Assembly (NCBI GenBank): GCA_002083615.1
Contig: MSXO01000007.1
Span: 1-43,239 of the forward strand
Length of the DNA: 43,239 nucleotides
Reading direction: 5' to 3'
Origin: Proteobacteria bacterium ST_bin11
GTDB taxonomy: Bacteria; Pseudomonadota; Gammaproteobacteria; Methylococcales; Methylomonadaceae
This document shows, piece by piece, positions 1 through 8,206 of this stretch. Under the pieces are notes generated by a model that saw only the letters and a list, made by a program, of their open reading frames with translations, was not told the DNA's origin and ran no database searches. The translations under genes and the position numbers were made by a program. Position 1 is the first letter of the stretch. The number at the start of each line of letters is the position of its first letter.

Positions 1-48
1 GCCTAAGCAGTGAAGAGCCGGCTATTCTAATGCTATAGACAATGATCG

Positions 49-1245
49 TCAAGAAACTATTTCGATCCGGGCAAATTTTCTCTTACCTACTTGATAAATA
101 CGCTTGCCGGGCGCCGAAATTAGGACTTTGGGATCTTCCAGTTTTTCCCCATCGACCTTTACAGCGCCCTGCTTAATGAGACGCAACGCCTCAGAAGTGC
201 TCTCCACCAACCCGGCGTTTTTTAGCAGGTTAGCGATCGGCATCCCCTGACCTCCGACATTAATTTGAAGCTCCTCGATATCATCCGGCAACACACCACG
301 CTGAAACCGAGCTTCGAAATTCTCGAGCGCCGCTTTTGCAGGCTGAAACCCATGGAACCTAGAAACAATCTCCTGAGCAAGCGCGACTTTGTAATTTCTT
401 GGATTTTCACCGCCCTCACAAGCAGCCCGCCAACTCTCTATTTCAGTCATGGACTTAAAGCTCAATAACTTAAAATATCGCCACATCAGCTCATCGGAAA
501 TCGACATGATCTTGCCAAACATATCGTCAGGTACGTCAGCGATACCTATGTAGTTGTTAAGTGACTTGGACATTTTCTGCACACCATCAAGCCCTTCCAA
601 AATCGGCATGGTCAACACGACCTGCGGTTTTTGCCCATAACCTTCCTGCAATTGCCGGCCCATCAACAAGTTAAACTTCTGATCGGTACCGCCCAGCTCA
701 ACGTCGGCCTTCATTACCACCGAGTCATAGCCCTGAATTAATGGGTATAGGAATTCGTGAATCGCTATAGGTTGGCCGCCCTTATATCGCTTATTGAAAT
801 CATCGCGCTCCAGCATTCTCGCGACGGTATTTCTCGCGGCTAACTGAATTAACTCGGCACTTGTCATTTCGCCCATCCATGCCGAATTAAACTTCACCAC
901 GGTTTTATTTGGATCGAGGATCTTAAACACCTGAGCTTGATAGGTTTTGGCATTATCCGCCACCTCTTCACGACTCAACGGCTTGCGCGTGACGTTTTTG
1001 CCCGTGGGATCCCCAATCATTGCCGTAAAGTCGCCAATCAGAAATTGCACGTTATGGCCGGCATCCTGAAATTGCTTGAGCTTGTTTATCAGTACCGTGT
1101 GGCCCAGATGCAAATCGGGCGCTGTCGGATCAAAACCCGCTTTAATCGTTAAAGGTCGATTTTCCTCAAGCTTTTTGATCAAATCCGATTCCAGCAAAAT
1201 TTCTTCTGCACCATAACGCAGCTGAGCCAAGGTTTCTTGCAACAA
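49..1245 (-). CDS. tyrS: Tyrosine--tRNA ligase (class I, TyrRS with S4 domain)
   Basis: Cytoplasmic enzyme that charges tRNA-Tyr with tyrosine using ATP. The 398-residue protein has the class I signatures HLGH (residues 46-49) and KMSKS (224-228). Its C-terminal 60 residues look like an S4 RNA-binding domain. The KMSKS form and the length fit the TyrZ-type subgroup rather than the E. coli form. The start is TTG at 1245, preceded at good spacing by GGGAG; no ATG fits the family N-terminus better. It is divergent from the M23 peptidase gene, with a 135-base spacer that must hold both promoters. Family assignment is firm; the TTG start is inferred. Confidence 0.97.
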   Translation of the reverse strand: MLQETLAQLRYGAEEILLESDLIKKLEENRPLTIKAGFDPTAPDLHLGHTVLINKLKQFQDAGHNVQFLIGDFTAMIGDPTGKNVTRKPLSREEVADNAKTYQAQVFKILDPNKTVVKFNSAWMGEMTSAELIQLAARNTVARMLERDDFNKRYKGGQPIAIHEFLYPLIQGYDSVVMKADVELGGTDQKFNLLMGRQLQEGYGQKPQVVLTMPILEGLDGVQKMSKSLNNYIGIADVPDDMFGKIMSISDELMWRYFKLLSFKSMTEIESWRAACEGGENPRNYKVALAQEIVSRFHGFQPAKAALENFEARFQRGVLPDDIEELQINVGGQGMPIANLLKNAGLVESTSEALRLIKQGAVKVDGEKLEDPKVLISAPGKRIYQVGKRKFARIEIVS

Positions 1246-1380
1246 TTTACTCTCCCGATAGCCTTAAGTTTTGGGGCCGCATTATAAGGGATGCAATTGT
1301 ACGGAAGGATAAAAAATGGCCTTTTGTTGGCCTTATGCGCCAAAATTGCCTACAATTCGAGGCTCGACAAACAATGAAGT

Positions 1381-2682
1381 GTGATTACTGTGAAGAACAG
1401 AATACTCAAGTCGGTGTTATTAGGCACCTGCACTGTTGTTGCCGCTAGCGCAAGTTACGGATTGATATCCCATAAAAGTTTTGAAGAAAAAAAGACTTTG
1501 GAGCAGGACAGACTTATCTCATCCAAGATCAACCAATACACTAAGTATGTTGCACCACCTGAATCGCAACATCTTGACGTAACCGAAGAACTGGAACATA
1601 CCGTTAAATCCGGCGAAAACCTTTCCAGCATTTTCTCAGCCTTAAATCTTAGCCGAGAGGATTTGCACAAAATCATACACGCCAATGCCACCGGCCGACA
1701 ATTTGCCGATGTCGAACCTGGTCAGGATGTTGTCGCAACCCTAAATGCATCCGGCGAACTGGAACAGCTGACCTACAGCAAAAACCCATTCGAAACATTA
1801 ATCGCCACTCGACATGACGACGAATTCGATGTGGCCTTATTGAGCAAAAAAGTTGATTATCAAGTTGCTAGCAGCAGAGGCACGATCGATTCTTCGCTAT
1901 TCGAAGATGGCAAGGAATCTGGTCTTCCAGAAAAAATTATCCTCAAATTAGCCGACATTTTTGCTTGGGATATCGATTTTGCTTTGAGCTTAAGAGATGG
2001 CGATCAATTTACTGTGATCTATGAGAAGCTGTTTGTGGACGGAAAAGAATTCGACACAGGCGAAATCCTATCGGTCGAATTTGTCAATCAAGGCAAAATC
2101 TATACTGCCGTGCGCTTTGAAGATAACCAAGGGAATACCGGATACTACACCCCGGACGGCAACGGTTTACGCAAGGCCTTCCTGCAAACCCCAATGGATT
2201 TTGCCAAAATCAGCTCGCATTTTAACTTGCACCGCAAACACCCTATTTTGAACACCATCCGTGCCCATAAGGGCGTCGACTATTCCGCAGCGATCGGTAC
2301 GCCAGTTAAAACGACAGGGGATGGCAAAATCGTCTTCCGCGGCGTAAAAAACGGCTACGGCAATGTTGTGGAAATCGAACACGGTCAAAAATATTCAACC
2401 TTGTACGCCCACTTGTCTGGCTTTAAATCGGGCCAAAAGCTAGGTAGCGCCATTAAACAAGGCGATGTAATCGGTTACGTCGGCAAAACCGGCTTAGCTA
2501 CCGGCCCACATTTGCACTATGAATTCCGCATTGGCGGTGAGCACGTTAACCCGGTTACCGCAAAAATAACGCACTCGATAACTATGGACAGTGCTTTGCT
2601 AGCAAAATTCAAGGCACAAACCCAGCCATTTATGGCACAACTTAAACAAGCCAAAGGCCAGGCATTGGTTGCGCAAAACTGA
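1381..2682 (+). CDS. mepM: M23 family murein DD-endopeptidase, MepM-like
   Basis: Probable cell-envelope peptidoglycan endopeptidase that cuts cross-links during wall growth. The N-terminal hydrophobic segment (about residues 10-30) looks like a signal anchor. A LysM/OapA-like region follows (about 72-125, beginning HTVKSGENLSSIF). The C-terminal LytM/M23 domain carries the zinc-binding set H296-x3-D300 and H377-x-H379, so it should be catalytically active. The start is GTG 1381, with a second GTG at 1390; both precede the same signal anchor and neither has a strong ribosome binding site. It lies next to anmK, which recycles anhydro-sugars from turned-over wall. This tyrS / M23 / anmK neighbourhood is common in gammaproteobacteria. 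Confidence 0.92.
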   Translation: MITVKNRILKSVLLGTCTVVAASASYGLISHKSFEEKKTLEQDRLISSKINQYTKYVAPPESQHLDVTEELEHTVKSGENLSSIFSALNLSREDLHKIIHANATGRQFADVEPGQDVVATLNASGELEQLTYSKNPFETLIATRHDDEFDVALLSKKVDYQVASSRGTIDSSLFEDGKESGLPEKIILKLADIFAWDIDFALSLRDGDQFTVIYEKLFVDGKEFDTGEILSVEFVNQGKIYTAVRFEDNQGNTGYYTPDGNGLRKAFLQTPMDFAKISSHFNLHRKHPILNTIRAHKGVDYSAAIGTPVKTTGDGKIVFRGVKNGYGNVVEIEHGQKYSTLYAHLSGFKSGQKLGSAIKQGDVIGYVGKTGLATGPHLHYEFRIGGEHVNPVTAKITHSITMDSALLAKFKAQTQPFMAQLKQAKGQALVAQN

Positions 2683-2686
2683 AACG

Positions 2687-3802
2687 GTGTCCGAGCTTTA
2701 TATAGGCTTAATGTCAGGGACCAGCATCGACGGCATCGATGCTGGTCTCGTCGATTTTAGCGACGGCAAAATTCAGCTTGTCGCCTTTCATTACCAACCA
2801 TTTTCCGCCGAACTCCGGCAAACAATTCACAATCTAAGCCAACCGAAACAGCTGATTCTGTTGACGGATTATGGCTCGCTAGACAACCGGATTGGCCGCC
2901 TGTTTGGCGAAACCGCGAAGAATCTTTTAGCTAAGGCGAATGTCAAGGCAAGTACCATAAAAGCTATAGGCAGTCACGGCCAAACTGTTTGTCACGCACC
3001 GGAAACCGAAAATGGTTTTTCTCTACAAATCGGCGACCCTAATCAGATTGCAGAAATCACAGGCATTACAACAATCGCAGATTTCCGCCGCCGCGATATG
3101 GCCGCCGGTGGTCAGGGTGCCCCCCTAGTTCCAGCGTTCCACCAAGCCGTTTTTGGCGATGCCGAGCAAGCGAGGACAGTAGTCAATATCGGGGGTATCG
3201 CCAACATCACTGTCTTAAACGAGAAACCCGTGATTGGTTTCGATACCGGCCCCGGTAACGGCCTGATGGATTGGTGGTGTAAAGAGCACTCCAACCAGCC
3301 TTACGATCGCAACGGCGACTGGGCAGCCCAAGGCCAACCGCAGCAAGCCCTGCTCGATGCATTAAAAGACGACAACTATTTCCGGCTAACGCCACCCAAA
3401 AGTACAGGCAAGGAATACTTTTCGCCTGCTTGGTTGGGACAGAAGCTCAGCTTATTTCCAGATCTTAAGCCCGAAGACATTCAAGCCACACTTTGCCAGT
3501 TCAGCGCCGAGACTATCGCCAAAGCTATTCGTCAATACGCGCCCGACACGCTGCAAACCCTGGTATGCGGCGGTGGCGCGCATAACGGTCTATTGATGTC
3601 CGTTTTGCAAAAGTGCCTGAATATGCCGGTAATTTCAACGGCGGAACGGGGAATCGACCCGGATCATGTAGAAGCTATTGCGTTTGCATGGCTTGCAAGG
3701 CAAACCCTTAATAACCTACCGGGAAATCTGTGTAGCGTCACGGGCGCAGCTACGCCCGTGGTATTAGGAGGGGTTTATCCGGGTAAAAACGGTTTACGCT
3801 GA
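2687..3802 (+). CDS. anmK: Anhydro-N-acetylmuramic acid kinase
   Basis: Cytoplasmic kinase that opens and phosphorylates 1,6-anhydro-MurNAc to MurNAc-6-phosphate in murein recycling. The N-terminal phosphate loop YIGLMSGTSIDGID and the ATPase-fold segments GSHGQTVCH, VNIGGIANIT and CGGGAHNGLL are present. Length (371-377 aa) matches the family. I place the start at GTG 2687, five bases after the peptidase stop, because it gives the usual short lead into the GLMSGTS motif. A TTG at 2669, inside the preceding gene, is the alternative. The 3' end overlaps the 3' end of convergent erpA by nine bases and contains a strong hairpin at 3739-3760. Confidence 0.95.
   Translation: MSELYIGLMSGTSIDGIDAGLVDFSDGKIQLVAFHYQPFSAELRQTIHNLSQPKQLILLTDYGSLDNRIGRLFGETAKNLLAKANVKASTIKAIGSHGQTVCHAPETENGFSLQIGDPNQIAEITGITTIADFRRRDMAAGGQGAPLVPAFHQAVFGDAEQARTVVNIGGIANITVLNEKPVIGFDTGPGNGLMDWWCKEHSNQPYDRNGDWAAQGQPQQALLDALKDDNYFRLTPPKSTGKEYFSPAWLGQKLSLFPDLKPEDIQATLCQFSAETIAKAIRQYAPDTLQTLVCGGGAHNGLLMSVLQKCLNMPVISTAERGIDPDHVEAIAFAWLARQTLNNLPGNLCSVTGAATPVVLGGVYPGKNGLR
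3739..3760. other. Perfect 8-bp GC-rich hairpin at the anmK/erpA convergent junction
   Basis: CACGGGCG and CGCCCGTG flank a six-base loop, inside the last codons of anmK and 33 bases past the erpA stop on the other strand. Neither strand has a T-run after it, so it is not a classical intrinsic terminator. It could still slow polymerase or protect the erpA mRNA 3' end. Confidence 0.4.
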
Positions 3803-4126
3803 GAATGAAGAGCCGCAACCGCAAGTTGTGGTAGCGTTAGGATTACGAATTACGAACTGCGCTCCAGAAAGATCTTCCTTGTAATCGATTTCAGCGCCGC
3901 TAAGGTACTGTACGCTCATCGAATCAATCAGCACCGTCACTCCGTCTTTGAGGATTTGCGTGTCGTCGTCGTTAACCTCCTCATCAAACGTAAAACCGTA
4001 CTGAAAGCCGGAACAGCCACCACCACTAATATAAACTCGTAGCTTAAGATTATCGTTACCCTCTTCCTGAATTAAACCCGCTACTTTTTGCGCGGCACTG
4101 TCGGTAAAAACAATAGGATCGGACAT
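3794..4126 (-). CDS. erpA: Iron-sulfur cluster insertion protein ErpA
   Basis: A-type carrier that delivers Fe-S clusters to apoproteins, including isoprenoid-pathway enzymes. The 110-residue protein has the three conserved cysteines in GGGCSGFQYGF and TTTCGCGSSF. It resembles E. coli ErpA almost throughout (LKLRVYISGGGCSGFQYGF; NPNATTTCGCGSSFS), which separates it from IscA. The start is ATG 4126 (MSDPIVFTD...); an ATG six codons upstream would add residues not seen in the family. It is convergent with anmK, overlapping it by nine bases, and divergent from sixA. Confidence 0.97.
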   Translation of the reverse strand: MSDPIVFTDSAAQKVAGLIQEEGNDNLKLRVYISGGGCSGFQYGFTFDEEVNDDDTQILKDGVTVLIDSMSVQYLSGAEIDYKEDLSGAQFVIRNPNATTTCGCGSSFSA

Positions 4127-4346
4127 ATAAAACTCTATAAGCAATTGAAAGACAGAATGATTATGACTATACCTAGTAAATCAGTCAAGAATTATCAACG
4201 ATATTTCCCTCACCAACACTTAAAGCCACAAGCAAGCAACAACTGCGCTAATATTTGCGATGGATTTCGCCGGAACTTTGTAGCGCAACGCTTAGAGTTA
4301 GAGAGCTGACAATCACAGTCAAAATGGTTCATTTAGGAGGCCAAAA

Positions 4347-4832
4347 ATGCTTATCACCTTCCTCAGACACGCCACCGCAGAAGACGGCTGCCTATCGATA
4401 TCCGACGCGGATCGGGCCTTAATCGATAAAGGCGAAAAGCAGATAAAACGCCTAGCAGCCTTTTGTTTAAGCAAAGGCTTGATTCCGGGATCGGTATATT
4501 GCAGTCCGCTGCTGCGCGCCCAACAGACAGCAAGGATGCTCAACCAACGCCTGCCGGGTTGCCCTGCCCCACAAACCGTGAATTGGTTAGGCATCGACAC
4601 CACCTCACCAGCAATACTCGCAGAACTTACCAAACTAGCTAAGCAAAATCTCGATGACGTTTGGCTTGTGGGCCACGAACCGAACTTCTCCGCTACCGTA
4701 TCCCGTTTACTGGACACCGTTTCCGAGAAGATTGTGATCAAAAAAGCCTCGCTGACCCGCCTGGACGCCGATTTTTCGAGTCAAGCTTCGGCAAAGTTAC
4801 TATGGAGCATCCCTAACTCATTGATGCGCTGA
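4347..4832 (+). CDS. sixA: Phosphohistidine phosphatase, SixA family
   Basis: Small histidine phosphatase of the RHG (phosphoglycerate-mutase-like) superfamily; E. coli SixA dephosphorylates histidine-phosphotransfer proteins. The catalytic LRHATAED motif is at residues 6-13 and the second histidine is in the later GHEPNFS motif. At 161 residues it has normal single-domain length. A strong ribosome binding site (TTAGGAGG) sits seven bases before the ATG. The gene stands alone, divergent from erpA with a 220-base spacer. The true substrate here is not shown by the sequence. Confidence 0.92.
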   Translation: MLITFLRHATAEDGCLSISDADRALIDKGEKQIKRLAAFCLSKGLIPGSVYCSPLLRAQQTARMLNQRLPGCPAPQTVNWLGIDTTSPAILAELTKLAKQNLDDVWLVGHEPNFSATVSRLLDTVSEKIVIKKASLTRLDADFSSQASAKLLWSIPNSLMR

Positions 4833-5116
4833 GGAAACCCAAACTTAAGCCAATTGTTCAAGCAAACCGGTGCTACATGCCAAGACTTCGACATCGGTTT
4901 GCCAATGCACAATACGTCAACACAATTCTGATCGTAGCGTTTTGCTGACAAACCGGCAAAACTGCCCTGAACCAAGCCAAAGGCCTGAAAAAAGGTACCA
5001 ACTTTACGCAAGTAAATAGACCCTTTCCCAAAGATAAAGCCGTCCTGCCTCCAATCGATCTTCCCGGAAAACTTGCCTATTCAAAGCAAATTTTTCAATG
5101 AACAACGCAAGTCTTT

Positions 5117-6256
5117 CTAAGCAACTATCTCCTCGTCCACAAGATAACAACCCGGATCCTCGGCCCAAAAATCCCCTGTCATTTGCTGAGCCCGCACACG
5201 GGTGTTGCCGTTGCAGATGCTTTGGAAATGACAGTCACCACACCGGCCTTTCAGCGGCCGGGGTGACGCTTTCAATCCAGCCATCAGTGGGTCGCTAATG
5301 TCAGGCCAGATTTCAGAGAAAGGTCTTTTGCGGACGTTGCCTAAGCCATAATGCCACCAGAACGTGTCCGGGTGAACATTACCGAGATTGTCGATATTGG
5401 CGACGTTGACGCCGGAGGCGTTGCCGCCCCATTGCTGCAATTTAGCCCGAATATGCTCGGCTTGCTCGGGGAAGTGGCGCTTAACCCAATGCAGAAAATA
5501 CACTGCATCGGCATCGTTATTGCCGGTCACCACTTCCCTATGCAAGCCTTGTTTTTCCCAGCTTAAAGACTTTTCAAACAAGCTGTCCATGACCTTGCGG
5601 GTTAATTGAAACTCGGCGTCGTCCTTACGATTCTTATTGCCCCGACCGCCGTAATTCAAATGCGACAGGTAGAATTTGTCGATGTCTTCGTCGTCCATCA
5701 ATTGCAACAGACCTTCGAAGTCGTGGGCATTGTCTTGGGTCAGCGTAAACCTGACCCCGGCTTTGATGTTGTGTTCGTGGCATAAACGAATACCGGCCAA
5801 GGACGCCTCGAACGAACCTTGCTTCTGACGGAATAAGTCATGAGTCTGACCAATACCATCCAAGCTGACACCGATATATTGGTAGTCAATCGCGACGATT
5901 TGCTCGATGTTGGTGTGATCAATCAGCGTACCGTTGCTGGACAGAGCTACATAAAAGCCCATGTCGCGGGCCCGCTGCGAGATGGCAAAAATATCCGGAT
6001 GCAGCAGCGGCTCGCCGCCGGACAGGATCAACACCGGTACCTTGAACGCCTTCAGGTCGTCCATCACCGTGTAAATCTCCTGCGTGCTTAATTCGCCAGG
6101 GAAATTGATGTCGGCCGACGTGGTATAGCAATGCTTGCAGGTTAAATTACAGCGGCGGATCAAGTTCCAGATTACCACCGGCCCGGAGGGTTTGCGCGGC
6201 GCAGTCAGAGGGGTTGGATGCAGCAGTTCGCGCATGTATTGGCTCAGTCTGAACAT
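5117..6256 (-). CDS. nirJ: Heme d1 biosynthesis radical SAM protein NirJ
   Basis: Radical SAM enzyme that acts on didecarboxysiroheme during heme d1 synthesis, where propionates are replaced by oxo groups. The 379-residue protein carries the cluster motif C36-x3-C40-x2-C43 in RRCNLTCKHCY and the SAM-binding ILSGGEPLLHPD. A SPASM-like auxiliary-cluster tail has C339, C342, C348 and C370. The start is ATG 6256, three bases past the nirH stop, and it is the last gene of the cluster. SPASM-type relatives modify peptides, but the co-directional nirFDLGH genes make NirJ the best call. Confidence 0.95.
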   Translation of the reverse strand: MFRLSQYMRELLHPTPLTAPRKPSGPVVIWNLIRRCNLTCKHCYTTSADINFPGELSTQEIYTVMDDLKAFKVPVLILSGGEPLLHPDIFAISQRARDMGFYVALSSNGTLIDHTNIEQIVAIDYQYIGVSLDGIGQTHDLFRQKQGSFEASLAGIRLCHEHNIKAGVRFTLTQDNAHDFEGLLQLMDDEDIDKFYLSHLNYGGRGNKNRKDDAEFQLTRKVMDSLFEKSLSWEKQGLHREVVTGNNDADAVYFLHWVKRHFPEQAEHIRAKLQQWGGNASGVNVANIDNLGNVHPDTFWWHYGLGNVRKRPFSEIWPDISDPLMAGLKASPRPLKGRCGDCHFQSICNGNTRVRAQQMTGDFWAEDPGCYLVDEEIVA

Positions 6257-6259
6257 GCT

Positions 6260-6739
6260 CTATCCTCCGATGCGCAAACCGGTCTTTTTTAGAATTTTGG
6301 TGCTGTAAAGCACCTCGTAGCCGCGCGCCTGTCCCCCAAGTAAATCCGCGATAATCGCAATTTGCTGCTCTGCATCCTTTTCGGTTTTGCCATGCACCAT
6401 GGCGAACAAGTTGTACGGCCAGTCAGGCAAATGCCGGGGGCGCTGGTAACAGTGACTGACAAACGTTAGCTTCGCCACCTTTTGCCCCAACTCATCGACA
6501 TAGCTATCTGCGACATCCCACACGGTCATCCCGTTGTAGCTGTAACCTAATTTGTAATGGTTGGGGACCGCAGCAATACGGCGGATGATCCCGGTCTGCT
6601 GCATTTCGGCCAGATGCAACATCACGACTTGGGCAGATAATCCCAGTTGCTCGGCGACGGCTTGATAGGGCTCGCTAACCAATGGCATGCCGGCCTGGGT
6701 AGCCTGGATAATTTGGCGGTCTATCTCATCGATTGACAT
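6260..6739 (-). CDS. nirH: Siroheme decarboxylase subunit NirH (AhbB/NirL-like type)
   Basis: One of four Lrp/AsnC-like proteins that decarboxylate siroheme to 12,18-didecarboxysiroheme on the way to heme d1. The 159-residue protein has an N-terminal helix-turn-helix-like region (about 1-60) and an Lrp-like alpha/beta domain with CYQRPR (97-102), WPYNL (107-111) and MVHGK (114-118). It shares these boxes with NirL but not with NirD or NirG. The ATG at 6739 overlaps the nirG stop (ATGA), implying translational coupling. A longer open frame runs upstream, but it lies inside nirG and is not conserved-looking. The D/L/G/H naming rests on gene order. Confidence 0.9.
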   Translation of the reverse strand: MSIDEIDRQIIQATQAGMPLVSEPYQAVAEQLGLSAQVVMLHLAEMQQTGIIRRIAAVPNHYKLGYSYNGMTVWDVADSYVDELGQKVAKLTFVSHCYQRPRHLPDWPYNLFAMVHGKTEKDAEQQIAIIADLLGGQARGYEVLYSTKILKKTGLRIGG

Positions 6740-7182
6740 CAGGCTTCCAATTGCAAACCAACATAGTATTCGTTGATTTTCGGCATGTTGTAGACAGTTA
6801 AGCCGGTAAGGCGCTCGATTTCCGCGATCACCATTGCCACCTGTTCCGGTTGTTCGGTGGCCAGGACAAACCACATGTTCAATGCGTGGGTACGGGCATA
6901 GTTATGTGCCACTTCCGGGAAACTGTTAACGATTTCCGTGACTTCGTCGAAGCGTTCATCGGGTACTTTCAGCGCTGCCAAAGTCAATGCGCCGCCCATT
7001 TGCTCGGCATGATACATGGGCCCAAACCGGGATAACACTCCGTCTGTCAGCATGGTTTGCAATCTTGACAGCAGTTCGGTTTCTAAAATCCCCAGTTCAT
7101 CCGCGACCCGTTGATAGGGCGATGCGCAGATGGGAAAACCCAGCTGTAGGCGGTTGATAATGGCTTTGTCTATGGCGTCCAT
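6739..7182 (-). CDS. nirG: Siroheme decarboxylase subunit NirG (NirD-like type)
   Basis: A 147-residue AsnC/Lrp-fold protein of the siroheme decarboxylase group. It carries PEVAHNYAR (89-97) and NMWFV (102-106) at the same spacing as the equivalent boxes of NirD, so the two belong to one subtype. In related systems one subunit of each subtype forms the active heterodimer; here NirG is followed by NirH of the other subtype. Its stop overlaps the nirH start and it begins three bases after the nirL stop. Confidence 0.9.
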   Translation of the reverse strand: MDAIDKAIINRLQLGFPICASPYQRVADELGILETELLSRLQTMLTDGVLSRFGPMYHAEQMGGALTLAALKVPDERFDEVTEIVNSFPEVAHNYARTHALNMWFVLATEQPEQVAMVIAEIERLTGLTVYNMPKINEYYVGLQLEA

Positions 7183-7184
7183 GT

Positions 7185-7757
7185 TTAGGCCAATTGCAGG
7201 TCGAAAGATGACTTGTTTTTAATCTCCTCACCCCAACGTTCTCCTGTTGGAGAGGGAGCGAAGCCAGCCAAATTTGCAATTGGGCGCGTATATAAGGCGC
7301 CGCGTTGCTTAAAGCAACGCCGGCTAAACAACACTTCAAAAGCATACTCGTTCAAATTGCAGACCCGACGCAACTCGGCCCACTGTTCCATAACGACTTC
7401 GCGGCTCTTGCCGTGAATCATGCAATACAAGTTATAAGGCCAGACTTCGGCCTGGCGCGGGCGTTGGTAGCATAAGTTAACGCAAGCCTGCTGGCTGATC
7501 TGGGCACCGACCTGAGCCACTTGCTGATCGGGCACATCCATCACGATCATCGCATTGGCCCGGTAGCCCAATTGACGGTGCTTGACGACGACTCCCCAAC
7601 GCTTGATCAAACCTTGGGTCTTCAAGTGCGCCAAACGCTCAATTACATCCTGTTCGGTGATCGCCAATTGCTCAGCTATCGCCGCATACGGACGGGCGGC
7701 GATTGGCAAGCCGGCCTGCACGGCGGCAATCAGTTGATAGTCGATAGCGTCAATCAT
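7185..7757 (-). CDS. nirL: Siroheme decarboxylase subunit NirL with a repeat-derived C-terminal tail
   Basis: Third siroheme decarboxylase-type protein, of the NirH subtype: CYQRPR (96-101), WPYNL (106-110) and MIHGK (113-117). The core ends near FKQRGALY (149-156). Another 30 or so residues follow (about 157-190), containing APSPTGERWGEE. That peptide is typical of translation through a palindromic intergenic repeat, and the DNA at 7224-7260 looks like one. The start is ATG 7757, overlapping the nirD 3' end by eight bases; an upstream in-frame ATG lies deeper in nirD and is less likely. The protein is 190 residues against about 160 for its neighbours. Confidence 0.88.
   Translation of the reverse strand: MIDAIDYQLIAAVQAGLPIAARPYAAIAEQLAITEQDVIERLAHLKTQGLIKRWGVVVKHRQLGYRANAMIVMDVPDQQVAQVGAQISQQACVNLCYQRPRQAEVWPYNLYCMIHGKSREVVMEQWAELRRVCNLNEYAFEVLFSRRCFKQRGALYTRPIANLAGFAPSPTGERWGEEIKNKSSFDLQLA
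7224..7260. repeat. Palindromic intergenic-type repeat inside the nirL 3' end
   Basis: CTCCTCACCCCAACGTTCTC followed by a TCTCC/GGAGA hairpin and GGGAGCG resembles the dispersed CTCACCCCAACC...GGGAGAGGG palindromes found between genes in many proteobacteria. Here it is read in frame as part of NirL. Only one copy was noticed in the window, so repeat status is inferred from its resemblance. Confidence 0.45.
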
Positions 7758-8205
7758 GCAGATCCAGCTCAAATCCTAGGTTGATGAAATAGTCGGCCAG
7801 CATCGGCAGTAGCATCGCGGGATAGCCGGTTTGAGTTTCAATGTCCGCTATCAGTGCTTTAAGATGAGATTCGCTGTCGGCAATCAACACAAACCACAAA
7901 TTGAAACGATTTTCGCGCTCATAGTTATGATTAACTTCCGGAAAAGCACTCACCAATTCGGCAACTCGCGCCAAGTCTATGTCCGGTACCGCCATTGCTA
8001 CCAGCGCGCTGTTGCCTATGTTATTTGGCGCGATGACCGGACCGATGCGGCTGATCATCTGTTGCTCGGATAAGGTTTGAAACGCATTCAGCACCTCGTC
8101 CTCGCTGACGCCAAGCTGCTCGGCAATGTCGCGGTATGGCGTTGGACTCAACGGAAAATCCTGCTGATAGTCGTTGAGCAGACGTTTGTGCAAGGGCGCC
8201 AGCAT
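7750..8205 (-). CDS. nirD: Siroheme decarboxylase subunit NirD
   Basis: A 151-residue Lrp/AsnC-fold protein of the heme d1 pathway and first of the four decarboxylase-type genes. It has an N-terminal helix-turn-helix-like region, then PEVNHNYER (89-97) and NLWFV (102-106), the NirG-type boxes. The ATG at 8205 lies one base after the nirF stop, and the 3' end overlaps nirL by eight bases. This tight packing points to one transcript with coupled translation. It should not be confused with the unrelated small subunit of NADH nitrite reductase, also called NirD. Confidence 0.9.
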   Translation of the reverse strand: MLAPLHKRLLNDYQQDFPLSPTPYRDIAEQLGVSEDEVLNAFQTLSEQQMISRIGPVIAPNNIGNSALVAMAVPDIDLARVAELVSAFPEVNHNYERENRFNLWFVLIADSESHLKALIADIETQTGYPAMLLPMLADYFINLGFELDLHD

Positions 8206-8206
8206 G

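Noticed and set aside
4781..5011. 76-codon minus-strand ORF in the sixA-nirJ gap
   Set aside because: It overlaps the sixA 3' end, has no convincing ribosome binding site and no family-like segments.
7224..7260. Single CRISPR-like palindrome in nirL
   Set aside because: Only one copy and no spacers; no CRISPR array or cas gene was found anywhere in the window.
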